DNA of 64,000 nt from Dyella humicola (lineage in GTDB: Bacteria; Pseudomonadota; Gammaproteobacteria; Xanthomonadales; Rhodanobacteraceae). Under the pieces are notes generated by a model that worked only from the letters and a program-made list of their open reading frames with translations, did no database searches and was not told the DNA's origin. Positions 1 through 9,000 of this stretch are shown piece by piece. The stretch's first letter is position 1. Each line of letters starts with the position of its first letter. The position numbers and the translations under genes are program-made. The DNA is taken from NCBI RefSeq assembly GCF_026283945.1, contig NZ_JAPDPC010000001.1, positions 1,488,001 through 1,552,000 on the forward strand, given 5' to 3'.

Positions 1-826
1 CTGTGTAGGTGGATGGGTCCTCCAAGCCGCGCTTGACGGTCGCGATGTCGCCGAGCTTGATCTGTCGGCCACCGGCCGAGATGGGCACGTTGCGGATGTC
101 GTCCAGGTTATTGAACTGACCGCTCATCCGCACCATGACACGGTCGCTGCGGGTATCGACCGAGCCGGCCGGCAGAAGCTCATTCTGGCTGCGCACCGCT
201 TCGGCGATCGCCGCCGGCGTGATGCCCAGCGCGGCCAGACGCTCGTGCGAAAACTCGATGTACACGCGCTTGGCCTGCTTGCCGATGACGTCCACCTTCT
301 TGACCATCGGCACCTGCAGCATCTGGCGCTTGATGGTCTCGGCTGTGTCAGACAGCTCGTCCTGGCCGATGCCGTCGCCCTTGATGGCGTACATCAGGCC
401 ATAGACGTCGCCGTACTCGTCGTTGACGATCGGACCGATGACGCCTTTGGGCAGGTCCAGGCTGATGTCCTGGAGCTTCTTGCGGGCCTGATACCAGGCC
501 TCGCGCTGATCCGCCTTGGAAGTGCCACCTTTCACGGTGATCGTCATGCCGCCATAACCCTGGCGGGCGAAGGTCACCACCTTCTCGAAGTGATCGAGCT
601 GCTCGAATTTCTTCTCCATGGGGTTGAGCACTTCGTTCTGCATCTGCTCGGCGGTGGCGCCCGGCCACATAACCATCGCCGTCATCGAGGGCACGGAGAA
701 GTTCGGATCCTCAAGCTGGCCCAGCCTGGTGAAGCTGATCACACCAGCGATTGCCAGCACGAGGATCAGAAAGAGGACGACTGCGCGATGACTCAGCGCC
801 CAGTCGGTGAGGTTGAAGTTTTTCAT
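1..826 (-). CDS. RND efflux inner-membrane permease, N-terminal part (cut by window edge)
   Basis: The first 275 codons of an AcrB/MdtC-type resistance-nodulation-division pump; the rest lies left of the window. The N-terminus is a cytoplasmic stretch (MKNFNLTDWALSHR), then the first membrane helix (VVLFLILVLAIAGVISF) and the start of the periplasmic porter domain, with the family-typical GQLEDPNF and WPGATAEQMQNEV segments. It would use proton flux to expel substrates through the fusion protein and outer-membrane channel encoded upstream. Its ATG overlaps the stop of the fusion-protein gene (ATGA), so the two are translationally coupled. Substrates cannot be told from this part. Confidence 0.93.
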   Translation of the reverse strand, partial: MKNFNLTDWALSHRAVVLFLILVLAIAGVISFTRLGQLEDPNFSVPSMTAMVMWPGATAEQMQNEVLNPMEKKFEQLDHFEKVVTFARQGYGGMTITVKGGTSKADQREAWYQARKKLQDISLDLPKGVIGPIVNDEYGDVYGLMYAIKGDGIGQDELSDTAETIKRQMLQVPMVKKVDVIGKQAKRVYIEFSHERLAALGITPAAIAEAVRSQNELLPAGSVDTRSDRVMVRMSGQFNNLDDIRNVPISAGGRQIKLGDIATVKRGLEDPSTYT

Positions 827-1935
827 CGCGTAGCCACCGTGTTCGGTTCAGCTGCAGGGGCGCCGGACAGTGCGACCTGCAATCCGGGCGCCATCTTCTG
901 CACGCCCGCGGTTACAACCAGGTCGCCGGCCGGCGGTCCGGAGACCAGCACGTCGTCGTTTTGATAGCCCTGCACGGTCACGCGCACGAGTTCAACGGTG
1001 CCCACCGGCTGCATCCCGGTGTGCTTGACCACCCATACCGCAGGCTGTCCGCCGTCCTGCGTGAGCGCCGTGGCGGGGATGGTCGCCGTGAGCGTCCCCG
1101 ACATCACGCGATCGGCCAGCAGCGTGGCGGTTGCGCCGAGCGGGAGGACACGAGCTTCGACCGGCTTCAGCCGAGCACGGTATGTGCGCGTCTGCGCTGC
1201 CGCCTGCGGCGCCAGTTCCCTTAGCGTGACATCGAAAATCTCGTTGGGTGCGCTGGCCAGCGACGCCTTGAAGTGCGCCGCCTTGAAGGTTGCGAACTGA
1301 TCCTCGGGCACATCGGTGACGATCTCGGCCGTCTCGGGATCGGCGATCGAGACCACCGGCTGCCCCTCGGGGACGACCTGCCCGACTTCGAGTGCCACCG
1401 AGGTCACGAGACCGCTGCGGGACGCGCGCAACACGGTGTACTTGGACCGGTTTTGCGCAAGCTCCAGGTTCTTCTGGGCGGCCTCGGCATTTGCGCGCGC
1501 CTGCCGCGCGCTGCTTTGCGCACGCTCATCGTCCGAGCTACTGACGGAGCCATCGGTCTTCAGCGCATTCAAGCGCTGCTGGTCCGAATCAGCCAGGCGA
1601 GCCTGCGTAGTTGCGGCGGCCCAGGCCTGTCGTGCGGCATCTTCTGCCAGCCGATAGTCGTTGTCTTCAAGCACAGCGAGCTCGTCGCCCTCGTGCACAA
1701 ACTGGCCGACATCCACCTTGCGCTGGGCGACCTTGCCGGCGACTCGGAAGGCCTGGTTCACCTCGTAGCGTGACTGCACGGTGCCGACGTAACGGTGAGC
1801 CTGGCGGGCGTTGTCGTAGCGGAGCTCGACGGTGCGAACGGGGCGAGGCGCCTGCACGGGCGGTTTGTGCGAACTGCAGGCGGAGAGCATGACGGTTATG
1901 GCCAGCGCGCCGGCCGCGGTAAGTGAGTTCTTCAA
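823..1935 (-). CDS. RND efflux periplasmic adaptor (membrane fusion protein)
   Basis: HlyD/AcrA-family adaptor, about 370 residues, that joins the inner-membrane pump to the outer-membrane channel. It opens with a lipoprotein signal (ALAITVMLSAC). The first lipoyl half follows (GTVQSRYEVNQAFRVAGKVAQRKVDVGQFVHEGDEL, shown here only as a landmark around residues 45-80), then a helical hairpin rich in Ala/Gln/Arg, the second lipoyl half (SGLVTSVALEVGQVVPEGQPV) and a beta-barrel. I chose a TTG start at 1935 because an AGGGA box sits 7 bases upstream and the signal peptide starts there; an upstream ATG at 2100 would overlap the preceding gene and add non-homologous residues. Middle gene of the operon. 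Confidence 0.9.
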   Translation of the reverse strand: MKNSLTAAGALAITVMLSACSSHKPPVQAPRPVRTVELRYDNARQAHRYVGTVQSRYEVNQAFRVAGKVAQRKVDVGQFVHEGDELAVLEDNDYRLAEDAARQAWAAATTQARLADSDQQRLNALKTDGSVSSSDDERAQSSARQARANAEAAQKNLELAQNRSKYTVLRASRSGLVTSVALEVGQVVPEGQPVVSIADPETAEIVTDVPEDQFATFKAAHFKASLASAPNEIFDVTLRELAPQAAAQTRTYRARLKPVEARVLPLGATATLLADRVMSGTLTATIPATALTQDGGQPAVWVVKHTGMQPVGTVELVRVTVQGYQNDDVLVSGPPAGDLVVTAGVQKMAPGLQVALSGAPAAEPNTVATR

Positions 1936-1963
1936 AGTGGTTCCCTTTGAGGGCGAAGGGTTA

Positions 1964-3478
1964 TCAGGAATGCGACGGACGGTTGGCGCCGGCGGTTGCG
2001 GAGCGGGCGACGGAGGGTTCGAAAACCTGCCAGCCTCCACCCAGCGCCTTGTAGAGCTGCACGCTGTCGAGCAGCAGTTGGGTGTGACTGTTGTTGGCAC
2101 TCAGGCTTACCGCGAGGCGGGCGCGCTGCGCATCAAGCAGCGGCAGCAGGTCAATCTGTCCGCGGTCATAGAGCGATTGCGCACGGCTCAGCGCCGCTTC
2201 GGCCGAGGTGGCGGCGGTATTTAGAGATCCTGCACGCTGCTTTTCAGCCGACAGCGCGACCAATGAGTTCTCCACGTCTTCAAGCGCGCGCACCATGCCG
2301 TCCTCGGCGCGAAGCAGCGCCTCACGCTGGTTAGCCTTGGCGACGTCGTTGATTGCCTGCGTGCGTCCCGCATTGAATATCGGCATGGCGAGCAGGCCCG
2401 CCACGTTGGCGAAGCGGGCGGCGCCGAGACCGATGCCATTCATGGTCAAATTCTGCTGGCCAAATGACGCGCCGAGAAAGAGCCGCGGGAACCATTCGGC
2501 CTTGGCCTGCTGGCGGCGCGCATTCGCTGCATCGAGCTGAGCCATCAGCGCGAGCACGTCCGGGCGGCGCTCCAGCAGCTCCGCGGGCTGTCCGGGTTGA
2601 ATGTCCGGCACGATCACATCTCCCTGCCAGGGCTGGATGCGATCGGCATTGAACGCCTGGTCGCCGATCAGCACCGCGATGCGGTGCCGCGACACTGCCG
2701 CAACTGTTTCCAGCGGCGGAATCTGGGCGCGCGCCGATTCGGCGTCGGTGCGTGCTCGTTCCACGTCGAACTGCGTCGCCAGACCCACGCGGCAGCGCGC
2801 CTCGACCAAGCGCAGCGTCCCGTCATAGGCGGCTGAAATCGCCCTCAAGGTATCGAGCTGTCGAAGCGCACCGACCAATGTGAAGTAGTTGCTGGCGACG
2901 TCGGACATCACCATCAAGCGCACGCCTCGCACGTTGTCTCCCGCAGCCATGGCATCGGCATCGGACGCGGATGCACCCGCACGCAAGCGGCCGCTGAGAT
3001 CGACCTCCCACGAGACGTCCAATCCCGCGCCGGAGCCCTTGGTATCCGGCAGGACCTGCTTGATGGCATCGCTGTAGCCGGAGTCCTGTTTGAACCCACC
3101 GCCGACGGCGCTGACGCTGGGGTACAGGAAAGACCGGCTGACCGTTTGTCCGGCGTGCGCGGCATTCAGGCGCTCGGCGGCGATCTTGATGTCGCGGTTC
3201 TCCTGCTCCGCGCGACGAACCAGTTCGGATAACACCGGATCGTGGAACGTCTCCCACCAGGTGGATTCGGATTCGATGCTGGAAGCCTCGGCCGCAGCGA
3301 ACGAGGAAGGCACGTCAACCTTCGGGTGATAGACCGGCGCGGTACAGCCGGAAAGAACCAGTGCGATCGTCGCGGCAAGCGTTGCCGCGACGACCGTGCC
3401 GGCCAACCGACCGGCACGGTGGGAGGTTTTCTGTCCGGCACGGCCGGACAGGGATGAGTCGGATGGAAGTCGCGGCAT
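1964..3478 (-). CDS. RND efflux outer-membrane lipoprotein, NodT/OprM family
   Basis: Outer-membrane channel of the tripartite pump, 504 residues, usual for the TolC-like NodT family. A long positively charged N-terminus leads to a lipobox (ALVLSGC), then two outer-membrane-efflux repeats. Landmarks are STWWETFHDPVLSELVRRA, the conserved ELLERRPDVLALMAQL in the middle and GQIDLLPLLDAQRARL near the C-terminus. It is the first gene of the channel-adaptor-pump operon, 28 bases from the adaptor start. An alternative start further in is possible because the first 20 residues look unlike a normal signal. Confidence 0.92.
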   Translation of the reverse strand: MPRLPSDSSLSGRAGQKTSHRAGRLAGTVVAATLAATIALVLSGCTAPVYHPKVDVPSSFAAAEASSIESESTWWETFHDPVLSELVRRAEQENRDIKIAAERLNAAHAGQTVSRSFLYPSVSAVGGGFKQDSGYSDAIKQVLPDTKGSGAGLDVSWEVDLSGRLRAGASASDADAMAAGDNVRGVRLMVMSDVASNYFTLVGALRQLDTLRAISAAYDGTLRLVEARCRVGLATQFDVERARTDAESARAQIPPLETVAAVSRHRIAVLIGDQAFNADRIQPWQGDVIVPDIQPGQPAELLERRPDVLALMAQLDAANARRQQAKAEWFPRLFLGASFGQQNLTMNGIGLGAARFANVAGLLAMPIFNAGRTQAINDVAKANQREALLRAEDGMVRALEDVENSLVALSAEKQRAGSLNTAATSAEAALSRAQSLYDRGQIDLLPLLDAQRARLAVSLSANNSHTQLLLDSVQLYKALGGGWQVFEPSVARSATAGANRPSHS

Positions 3479-3577
3479 GGGAATGGACTTGTGCGGATTC
3501 GAGGGTGTGGTCAGCGTAGGGCGCCGACCGAGCGAAGTCGTAAGCGTTGCGTCGCCATTCGGTCGGCGTTGAGACCC

Positions 3578-3793
3578 TCACGGGTCCGCGGCGTCCGCTT
3601 CGCTTTCGCCGGCCGCCGAGGCGAGATCGAAGACGATCGATTCCAGCAGGTCCTCGGCGGACGAAAATTCGCGCTGGCATCCAGTGACGAGATTTTCCAG
3701 CCGGCCCACGAGGGCCCCGGGCGTGGCGTCGCCACGCAGCTTCAGCACGTACGCACGGCGGTTCGGGTACTTGGATTCGGGATTGAGAACCAT
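3578..3793 (-). CDS. Small conserved hypothetical protein (71 aa)
   Basis: A 71-residue soluble protein starting MVLNPESKYPNRRAYVLKLRGDA, followed by LVGRLENLVTGCQREF and SAEDLLESI. I recall short proteins of this pattern (NRRAYVLKL...GRLENL...F.S..ELL..L) as conserved hypotheticals in proteobacteria, but I know no function. It is codirectional with the efflux operon and 99 bases upstream of its first gene, so it may be cotranscribed. A 12-bp palindrome lies 20 bases upstream of the start codon. The protein has no signal peptide and no membrane segment. Confidence 0.7.
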   Translation of the reverse strand: MVLNPESKYPNRRAYVLKLRGDATPGALVGRLENLVTGCQREFSSAEDLLESIVFDLASAAGESEADAADP

Positions 3794-4096
3794 CGCAGAC
3801 CTATAGATGAAATGACCTAGGTCACAGCGTAGGTCGGCACGGCGCGGAGGTCGTCAGCAAACCGTCGTGATTCGGTCGCGAGTGCGCCCGCAAAAGGCCC
3901 GGAGCGAATCGCAACCGGTTACTTACGATCCGAGCGTGACTCGCTTGACGCAGTCGGCCCGGCACGGCGCGACGAACTCGTTTTGCACTTGGAATTGGCG
4001 GGCCTCCTGAGGGTTCCGGCCGCGCTCACACTCGCCGCGGGACTGTGGGGCGATGGGTGAGTGCAAGGGGCGAACGCGCGGCTCCGCGTGACACTG
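3794..4096. other. Gene-free stretch upstream of the small protein/efflux operon
   Basis: About 300 bases between the 71-residue gene and the stop of the large regulator. I see no credible gene. It must hold the promoter for the downstream minus-strand genes; the only clear signal is the palindrome at 3813-3824. Confidence 0.5.
3813..3824. promoter_or_regulatory. 12-bp perfect palindrome TGACCTAGGTCA
   Basis: A perfect inverted repeat 20 bases upstream of the 71-residue gene start, followed by another TAGGTC half-site (from 3830). Position and symmetry fit an operator of a dimeric regulator for the efflux operon. This is inference; no matching regulator family is assigned. Confidence 0.4.
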
Positions 4097-6994
4097 TCAG
4101 GCCGGCTTCGCTCTTGTTAATAGCGAACGCGCTCTGCCCACCAGAGCCGTATCGGCAGCCTCGGGCAACCGGCCGACCAGCGTCCGGAGGGCGCCGCGCT
4201 CCTCGAGCGTCGCAGCGTGGTGTTCGCACAACTCGACCAAGGCGAGCAGTTCAAACCAGGACGCATCCTGTATCCGCGCTTCCTCGATGGCGTGCCGTGC
4301 AGAGACGGCGCCGGCATCGGCCTGGCCACGTGCCCATGCAATCGCCGCCTCGAGCAGCAGTAACTGGGGCAGGTACACGCGCTCGGCCAGCTCCTGCGCG
4401 ACCTGCAGGGCTGTGGTGAGCTCGGCTTGTGCAGCATCGATGTCACCTGCCAGCATCAGCGCTTGCGCCGCATACCCGAGCACCTCGCTGGCACCGGAGC
4501 ACATCCCGAACCGGGCGTTCTCTTCGTAGGCCTCTCGGATCCGGCGATAACCTCCGCGCGGATCTCCCTGCCAGGCGTCCGCCCAGCCGCGGAACCACTG
4601 GCATGCCGTTCGGCCCTGTCCAAGGGAGAACTCGTCGACCAGTGCCTGCATCTCGTCAGCCAAAGTCGCGACACGCTCGGCATTGCCTAGGCGAACCTCG
4701 AGCAGTGCCTCTAACCAGTTGGCCACCAAACGCGTCATCGGCTGCCGCAGCTCACCGGCGCGCGCCTGCGCTATTTGCACCTGCGCGCGTGCCTGCCGGA
4801 CCAGGCCGCAACGCACGAGCTCGATAGCCAGCGTCCCAAACAGGGTGACCTGGGGATCGGCAACGAAGATCTCCTTCGCCGCAAAGTCCAATGACTCGGC
4901 GTAGACGAGTCCACGCGCGATCCACGAGCGCGCCGCGTGCGACTGGCCCTGCAGATGGTGGACTTCGCTGTGCACGATGCAGGCGGCCAACATAAGCGTC
5001 GGATCATCAGCCCCGGACGAGAGCGTTTCGGCACGCTCCGCCACCGCGAGCGCCTGTGCATAGTCGCCGTGCAGGCTCAGCAGATAGCCGAACCCGTGCA
5101 GCAGGCGTCCACGCATCGGGTGCTCGGGGGCATTCGCCAGCATCGTGTACGCACGTTCGAACGCATTCCTGGCTTTGCTGCCGACGCCAAGCGAGTGGAA
5201 GGCAGCCACGCCTTGCAGCGTGTTTAAAGTGATCTCGAGCGTGTCGCGTTCCGGCCCTTCCTGCGCCAGCTGCAACACGACCAACGCACGCTCCGTGAAC
5301 CCTATGCAGGCGGCAGGACTGAAGTTCAGGAGTGCAGCTTCCGCTGCGTCGGCGTAGTAGCGCAGCGCGGTCATCGGTTGGCGCCCGCGATCGAAGTGCA
5401 TCGCCAACTCCGTCGCAGCGACCGGCACTCCGGCCGAGCGTTCGTATTCGAGGGCGACGCCGACCTGGTGGTGCAGGCGCGTGCGCACTGAGGACGGCGT
5501 ACGGTCATACAGCACCTGGCGGAAGAGAGCGTGCCGGAACGCGTAGGGCAGATCGATCGCCTCGTCACCTTCTACAGCCCGCGACGGCTTGAGCCACATC
5601 TGTTCGCGCACCAGCTCCTCGCAAGCGTGGGCCACCGAAGCAATGTCGCGCTCAAGGGTCAGCGAAACCGTCTCGGCGCGGAACTCGACCCCGCACACTG
5701 CTGCGGCCGAGAGCAGCGCACGCTGCTCCTGTCCAAGCTTGGCGATGTAGTGGTCGATGATGGCCGCCAGGTTCTCGGGGACCGCCACATCCGTCAAGCG
5801 CGCCTCGATGGTGGCCTCGTCGTTGCTTCGGTCCATCACTTCGCTGATGACCGACGACACGAACAGGGGCACGCCATCGGTGCGCTCGTGCAGGGCGCGT
5901 ACGAAGGCTTCGTCGCGCGCGAGCGAGCCCGAACGTTGCGCGACATAATCGGCGACTTCCGTCTCCGAGAAGGGGTCAAGCACCACCTCCTCACACAGCC
6001 TTTGCAGACGCAGTTCGTGCCGCAACGAGTTGAGCGGGTGATCGAGCGCCACCACCTCGGTCACGCGGAAGGTTGCCAGCCACATCAGTCGCGTATGGCC
6101 GCGTCGCCGGGCGACGTAATCGATGAGCTGGATGGTCGCCCGATCGCTCCAGTGCAGGTCTTCCGTGACCAGCAGCAGCGGCCGCTGGTCCGTGTAGCGA
6201 TCCAGTAGCTCGCCCATCTCCCGCAGCATGCGCTCCGGACCGACGCCGACGAGTTCGCGCCGCAACGCGTCGCGTTCCTCCGAGGTGCTCAACCATGGCA
6301 GCTGCAGCAGCCAAGTCGGTGCCACGGCGCGCAACAGGGCCGGCAGCGCGGCATCGCCGCGGCACAGGCCGGCCAGGGCCTCCAGTACCGGCAGGTACGG
6401 CTCGCCTGTGCCGTAGTGCTCCACGCAATGGCCGCGCGCGCAGGCCACGCCGTCGAGACTGGCAGCGAACTGTTCGATCAGCGTCGTCTTGCCGATCCCC
6501 GGTTCGCCGGCGATCCAGACCAAGGCGCGCCGGCCGTCGCACGCCAGCGCCCATGCCCGTTGCAGCCTCGCGAGTGCGCCGGCACGGCCGATGAACGGCG
6601 CCGACGGTCGCTCGTCCGCCGCCGATATCGTGACGGGTGCGGGCAGCGTCGCCGTCGCGGGAAGCAGCGGGGCAATGAAGCGATAGCCGCGTCGCGGCAC
6701 GGTTTCGATGTAGCGGGGTTGCTGAGCACTGTCACCCAGTGCCGTGCGCAGGTCGCTGACGGCCGTTTTGAGCACCGAATCGCTGACGAAGCGGTGTCCC
6801 CACACCGTATCAAGCAGGGCATCTTTGGTCAGCAGCGCCCCCGGCTGACTTGCGAGTACACACAACAGTGTGAAGGGCGTGGGCGCCAGCGCTACCGACT
6901 CGCCTTTGCGCAACAGGCTGGCATTGGCTTCGTCGAGCTCGAACTCGGCGAACCGGATTCGGGCCGGGTTCGGATAAGAGTGTGGACGCGTCAC
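4097..6994 (-). CDS. Winged-helix/AAA ATPase/TPR transcriptional regulator (965 aa)
   Basis: A large one-component regulator. Residues 12-110 are an OmpR/CadC-type winged helix (FAEFELDEANASLLRKG..., ending in the family-typical RYIETVPRRGYRFIAPL). Residues about 133-420 are an AAA_16 ATPase of STAND type: FIGRAGALARL entry, Walker A GEPGIGKTT (163-171) and a Walker B-like LLLVTEDLHW. The remaining half is helical TPR-like repeats, as in MalT-type activators. Such proteins usually bind an inducer through the TPRs and bind DNA through the winged helix. It is transcribed toward the efflux genes, so it may control them. It starts with ATG at 6994, with no close upstream gene. Confidence 0.9.
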   Translation of the reverse strand: MTRPHSYPNPARIRFAEFELDEANASLLRKGESVALAPTPFTLLCVLASQPGALLTKDALLDTVWGHRFVSDSVLKTAVSDLRTALGDSAQQPRYIETVPRRGYRFIAPLLPATATLPAPVTISAADERPSAPFIGRAGALARLQRAWALACDGRRALVWIAGEPGIGKTTLIEQFAASLDGVACARGHCVEHYGTGEPYLPVLEALAGLCRGDAALPALLRAVAPTWLLQLPWLSTSEERDALRRELVGVGPERMLREMGELLDRYTDQRPLLLVTEDLHWSDRATIQLIDYVARRRGHTRLMWLATFRVTEVVALDHPLNSLRHELRLQRLCEEVVLDPFSETEVADYVAQRSGSLARDEAFVRALHERTDGVPLFVSSVISEVMDRSNDEATIEARLTDVAVPENLAAIIDHYIAKLGQEQRALLSAAAVCGVEFRAETVSLTLERDIASVAHACEELVREQMWLKPSRAVEGDEAIDLPYAFRHALFRQVLYDRTPSSVRTRLHHQVGVALEYERSAGVPVAATELAMHFDRGRQPMTALRYYADAAEAALLNFSPAACIGFTERALVVLQLAQEGPERDTLEITLNTLQGVAAFHSLGVGSKARNAFERAYTMLANAPEHPMRGRLLHGFGYLLSLHGDYAQALAVAERAETLSSGADDPTLMLAACIVHSEVHHLQGQSHAARSWIARGLVYAESLDFAAKEIFVADPQVTLFGTLAIELVRCGLVRQARAQVQIAQARAGELRQPMTRLVANWLEALLEVRLGNAERVATLADEMQALVDEFSLGQGRTACQWFRGWADAWQGDPRGGYRRIREAYEENARFGMCSGASEVLGYAAQALMLAGDIDAAQAELTTALQVAQELAERVYLPQLLLLEAAIAWARGQADAGAVSARHAIEEARIQDASWFELLALVELCEHHAATLEERGALRTLVGRLPEAADTALVGRARSLLTRAKPA

Positions 6995-7317
6995 GCTTAT
7001 CTCCTACGCTCTGGTAAGAATTGTAGCTTTGCGCAGAGGCGTCTGATCATTGGGTTTGTTGCCAGGCTTTGGCTCGCGCGGCTTCCTGTTCCTGCCGGCA
7101 TTCGGAGAGTGGCCTGAATTCGCGCTCTCGCCGGCAGACCAGGCGGGCCCTCGGCGCCAAGCCCTCGCGATACAGCGGAACGTGTCGCGATATGGCCGTA
7201 ACGGCGCTGGGTTTCCAGAACCTGGATGCCCGCTTTCAGAAGGGCAGCAGGGCGCGAGCGAGGCGGAAGGATGCCGAATCGCATTTTGGTCTTAAGGCAG
7301 GGAATACGACCTGGGAA
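6995..7317. other. Gene-free stretch between the monooxygenase stop and the large regulator
   Basis: About 320 bases with the stop of the catabolic operon on one side and the start of the large regulator on the other. Open frames exist on both strands but none has recognisable protein content or a good ribosome binding site. No clear terminator hairpin was seen. Confidence 0.4.
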
Positions 7318-9000
7318 TCAGTGGGACGTCCTGCCGCCTGCCATGTATTTTATCGTGGCGAACTGGCCCCCTTGCCCAGCCTCTCGCTGGACGTCGGTCG
7401 GTTCCAGCATCTGCAGAGCCCGTCCCAATAGCGACTCGACCGCCGACACCGGCCCCTCGGCCATGACGCAGCGGTCAGGGCGGACGATGGCCACCCAGCC
7501 CACCGGTACCAGGCGCTGGAGCACGTTTTCGTCCAGAGCCTCCAGGCGCCTATAGGTCGGTGCCAAATGCTGCGCCTGGCCGCGGTGGCACCACTGCCAC
7601 ACCTTGCCGTCGAGACGGCTCCAGCGGCTGAGCAGCTCGGGAGCTAGATGTTGTGCCGGGTCCACGCCGAAGCCGATCAGAGACCATTGCAACCCGAGGA
7701 CATCGTCGCTGAGCTGGGGCGCCGTTCCTTTGCCCATGCGCACCCACCCTTGCGGGAGCATCGATCCGGCCAGGAGCTTCCGCGCGTGGCGGTCACGCCA
7801 AAAAAGTCCTTCGTCGAAGAGCTGCGGCGGCTTGATCTTCAGGTCGTCAAAGGCGGTGCGACCGGCGGGCAGCAACCGCAGCGCGCGGATCAGCCCGTGG
7901 ACGGCGAAGGCTACAAGGCGGTTGCGTGGCATCACCAGCATGCCGAGAAAACGAGCGAGGTAAATGATCTTGCGCGCATGCGGGCGGCGCTCCTGGTCGT
8001 AGCTTTCCAGTATCCGCGCGTCCACGTGGCCTCGCGTCACTCCCGCGAGCTTCCATGCCAAGTTCGCCGCATCGCGCAATCCGGCGACGAGGCCCTGACC
8101 GGCGAAGGGCGGGGTGACGTGCGCCGCGTCTCCTACGAGGAAGCAGCGGCCCTTGGAGAAGCGCCGCACCTCGCGGGCGTGGAAGCGGTAGACCGCGGTG
8201 CGCTCGATGTGAATCTCGTTCGCCTTGCACCACGGCGCGAGCAGTGCACGTACACGCTCCGGCCGTTCCATCTCGCTGGCCTGCTCGCCCGGATGGAGCA
8301 TGAACTCCCAGCGCTGCCGGCCACCCGGCGCACACATGCGCGGCGTGGGTCGGCGCGGGTCGCAGATGAACTCGACATGGTCAATCGGCATCGGCACGTC
8401 CAGCGCGTCGACGATCAGCCAGTCCTGCGCGAAGGTACGCCCCTCAAATTCCAGGCCCAGCGCGCGACGCACCAGCGAGCTGGCACCGTCCGCACCGATC
8501 AGGTATCTGGCACGGACCTGGCGCCGTAGGCCACTACTATCTCTGAGGGTGGCTTGCACGCAACCACCTTCGTCAACAAAGCCCTCGAGCACCACGCCGA
8601 GCCGAACATCCACGCAGGAATGCGCGGCGAGCCTGCGGCGCAATGCGGCTTCCAGCTCCGGTTGGTGAAAGGTCACCAGCATCGGATGGCCGTCGATGAT
8701 GCGGGCGGTGTTGATACGCGCGAAGCAACCAAACAGGGGCGAGTGATATTTCACCTGGGGGACCGCCACCTTCGCGAAGTCGTCTTCGCTTAGGCCGACC
8801 AACTGCAGGACGCGCAGCGCGTCGTTGTCGAGCGCGATGGCGCGCGGCTTCTCGAACACTTCGGTGGCGCGGTCGATCGCCAGCACCTGCACGCCGTAGC
8901 GGCCGAGCAGATTCGCCAGCGCGGCGCCGACCGGCCCGAGTCCTACCAGCAGTACGTCGACGTCAGGACTGGTGTCTGAAAGTTTGGGCCGGGCATTCAT
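7318..9000 (-). CDS. FAD-dependent aromatic monooxygenase (MhpA-like)
   Basis: Class A flavin monooxygenase, 560 residues, of the phenol/3-hydroxyphenylpropionate hydroxylase type, expected to hydroxylate an aromatic ring with NAD(P)H and O2. Near the N-terminus is the FAD Rossmann motif GLGPVG within LLVGLGPVGAALANLLGRYGV. In the middle is the second flavin motif GDAAHVTPPFAGQGL. A C-terminal thioredoxin-like region is weak. The ATG at 9000 overlaps the stop of the CoA ligase gene (ATGA), which decides the start against an in-frame upstream ATG. It is the last gene of the catabolic operon and would make the dihydroxylated substrate for the VOC dioxygenase. The exact substrate is unknown. Confidence 0.9.
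   Translation of the reverse strand: MNARPKLSDTSPDVDVLLVGLGPVGAALANLLGRYGVQVLAIDRATEVFEKPRAIALDNDALRVLQLVGLSEDDFAKVAVPQVKYHSPLFGCFARINTARIIDGHPMLVTFHQPELEAALRRRLAAHSCVDVRLGVVLEGFVDEGGCVQATLRDSSGLRRQVRARYLIGADGASSLVRRALGLEFEGRTFAQDWLIVDALDVPMPIDHVEFICDPRRPTPRMCAPGGRQRWEFMLHPGEQASEMERPERVRALLAPWCKANEIHIERTAVYRFHAREVRRFSKGRCFLVGDAAHVTPPFAGQGLVAGLRDAANLAWKLAGVTRGHVDARILESYDQERRPHARKIIYLARFLGMLVMPRNRLVAFAVHGLIRALRLLPAGRTAFDDLKIKPPQLFDEGLFWRDRHARKLLAGSMLPQGWVRMGKGTAPQLSDDVLGLQWSLIGFGVDPAQHLAPELLSRWSRLDGKVWQWCHRGQAQHLAPTYRRLEALDENVLQRLVPVGWVAIVRPDRCVMAEGPVSAVESLLGRALQMLEPTDVQREAGQGGQFATIKYMAGGRTSH

Noticed and set aside
6997-7284. A 95-codon minus-strand frame between the monooxygenase and the regulator
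   Set aside because: No start context or family match; Arg-rich low-quality composition, so treated as non-coding.
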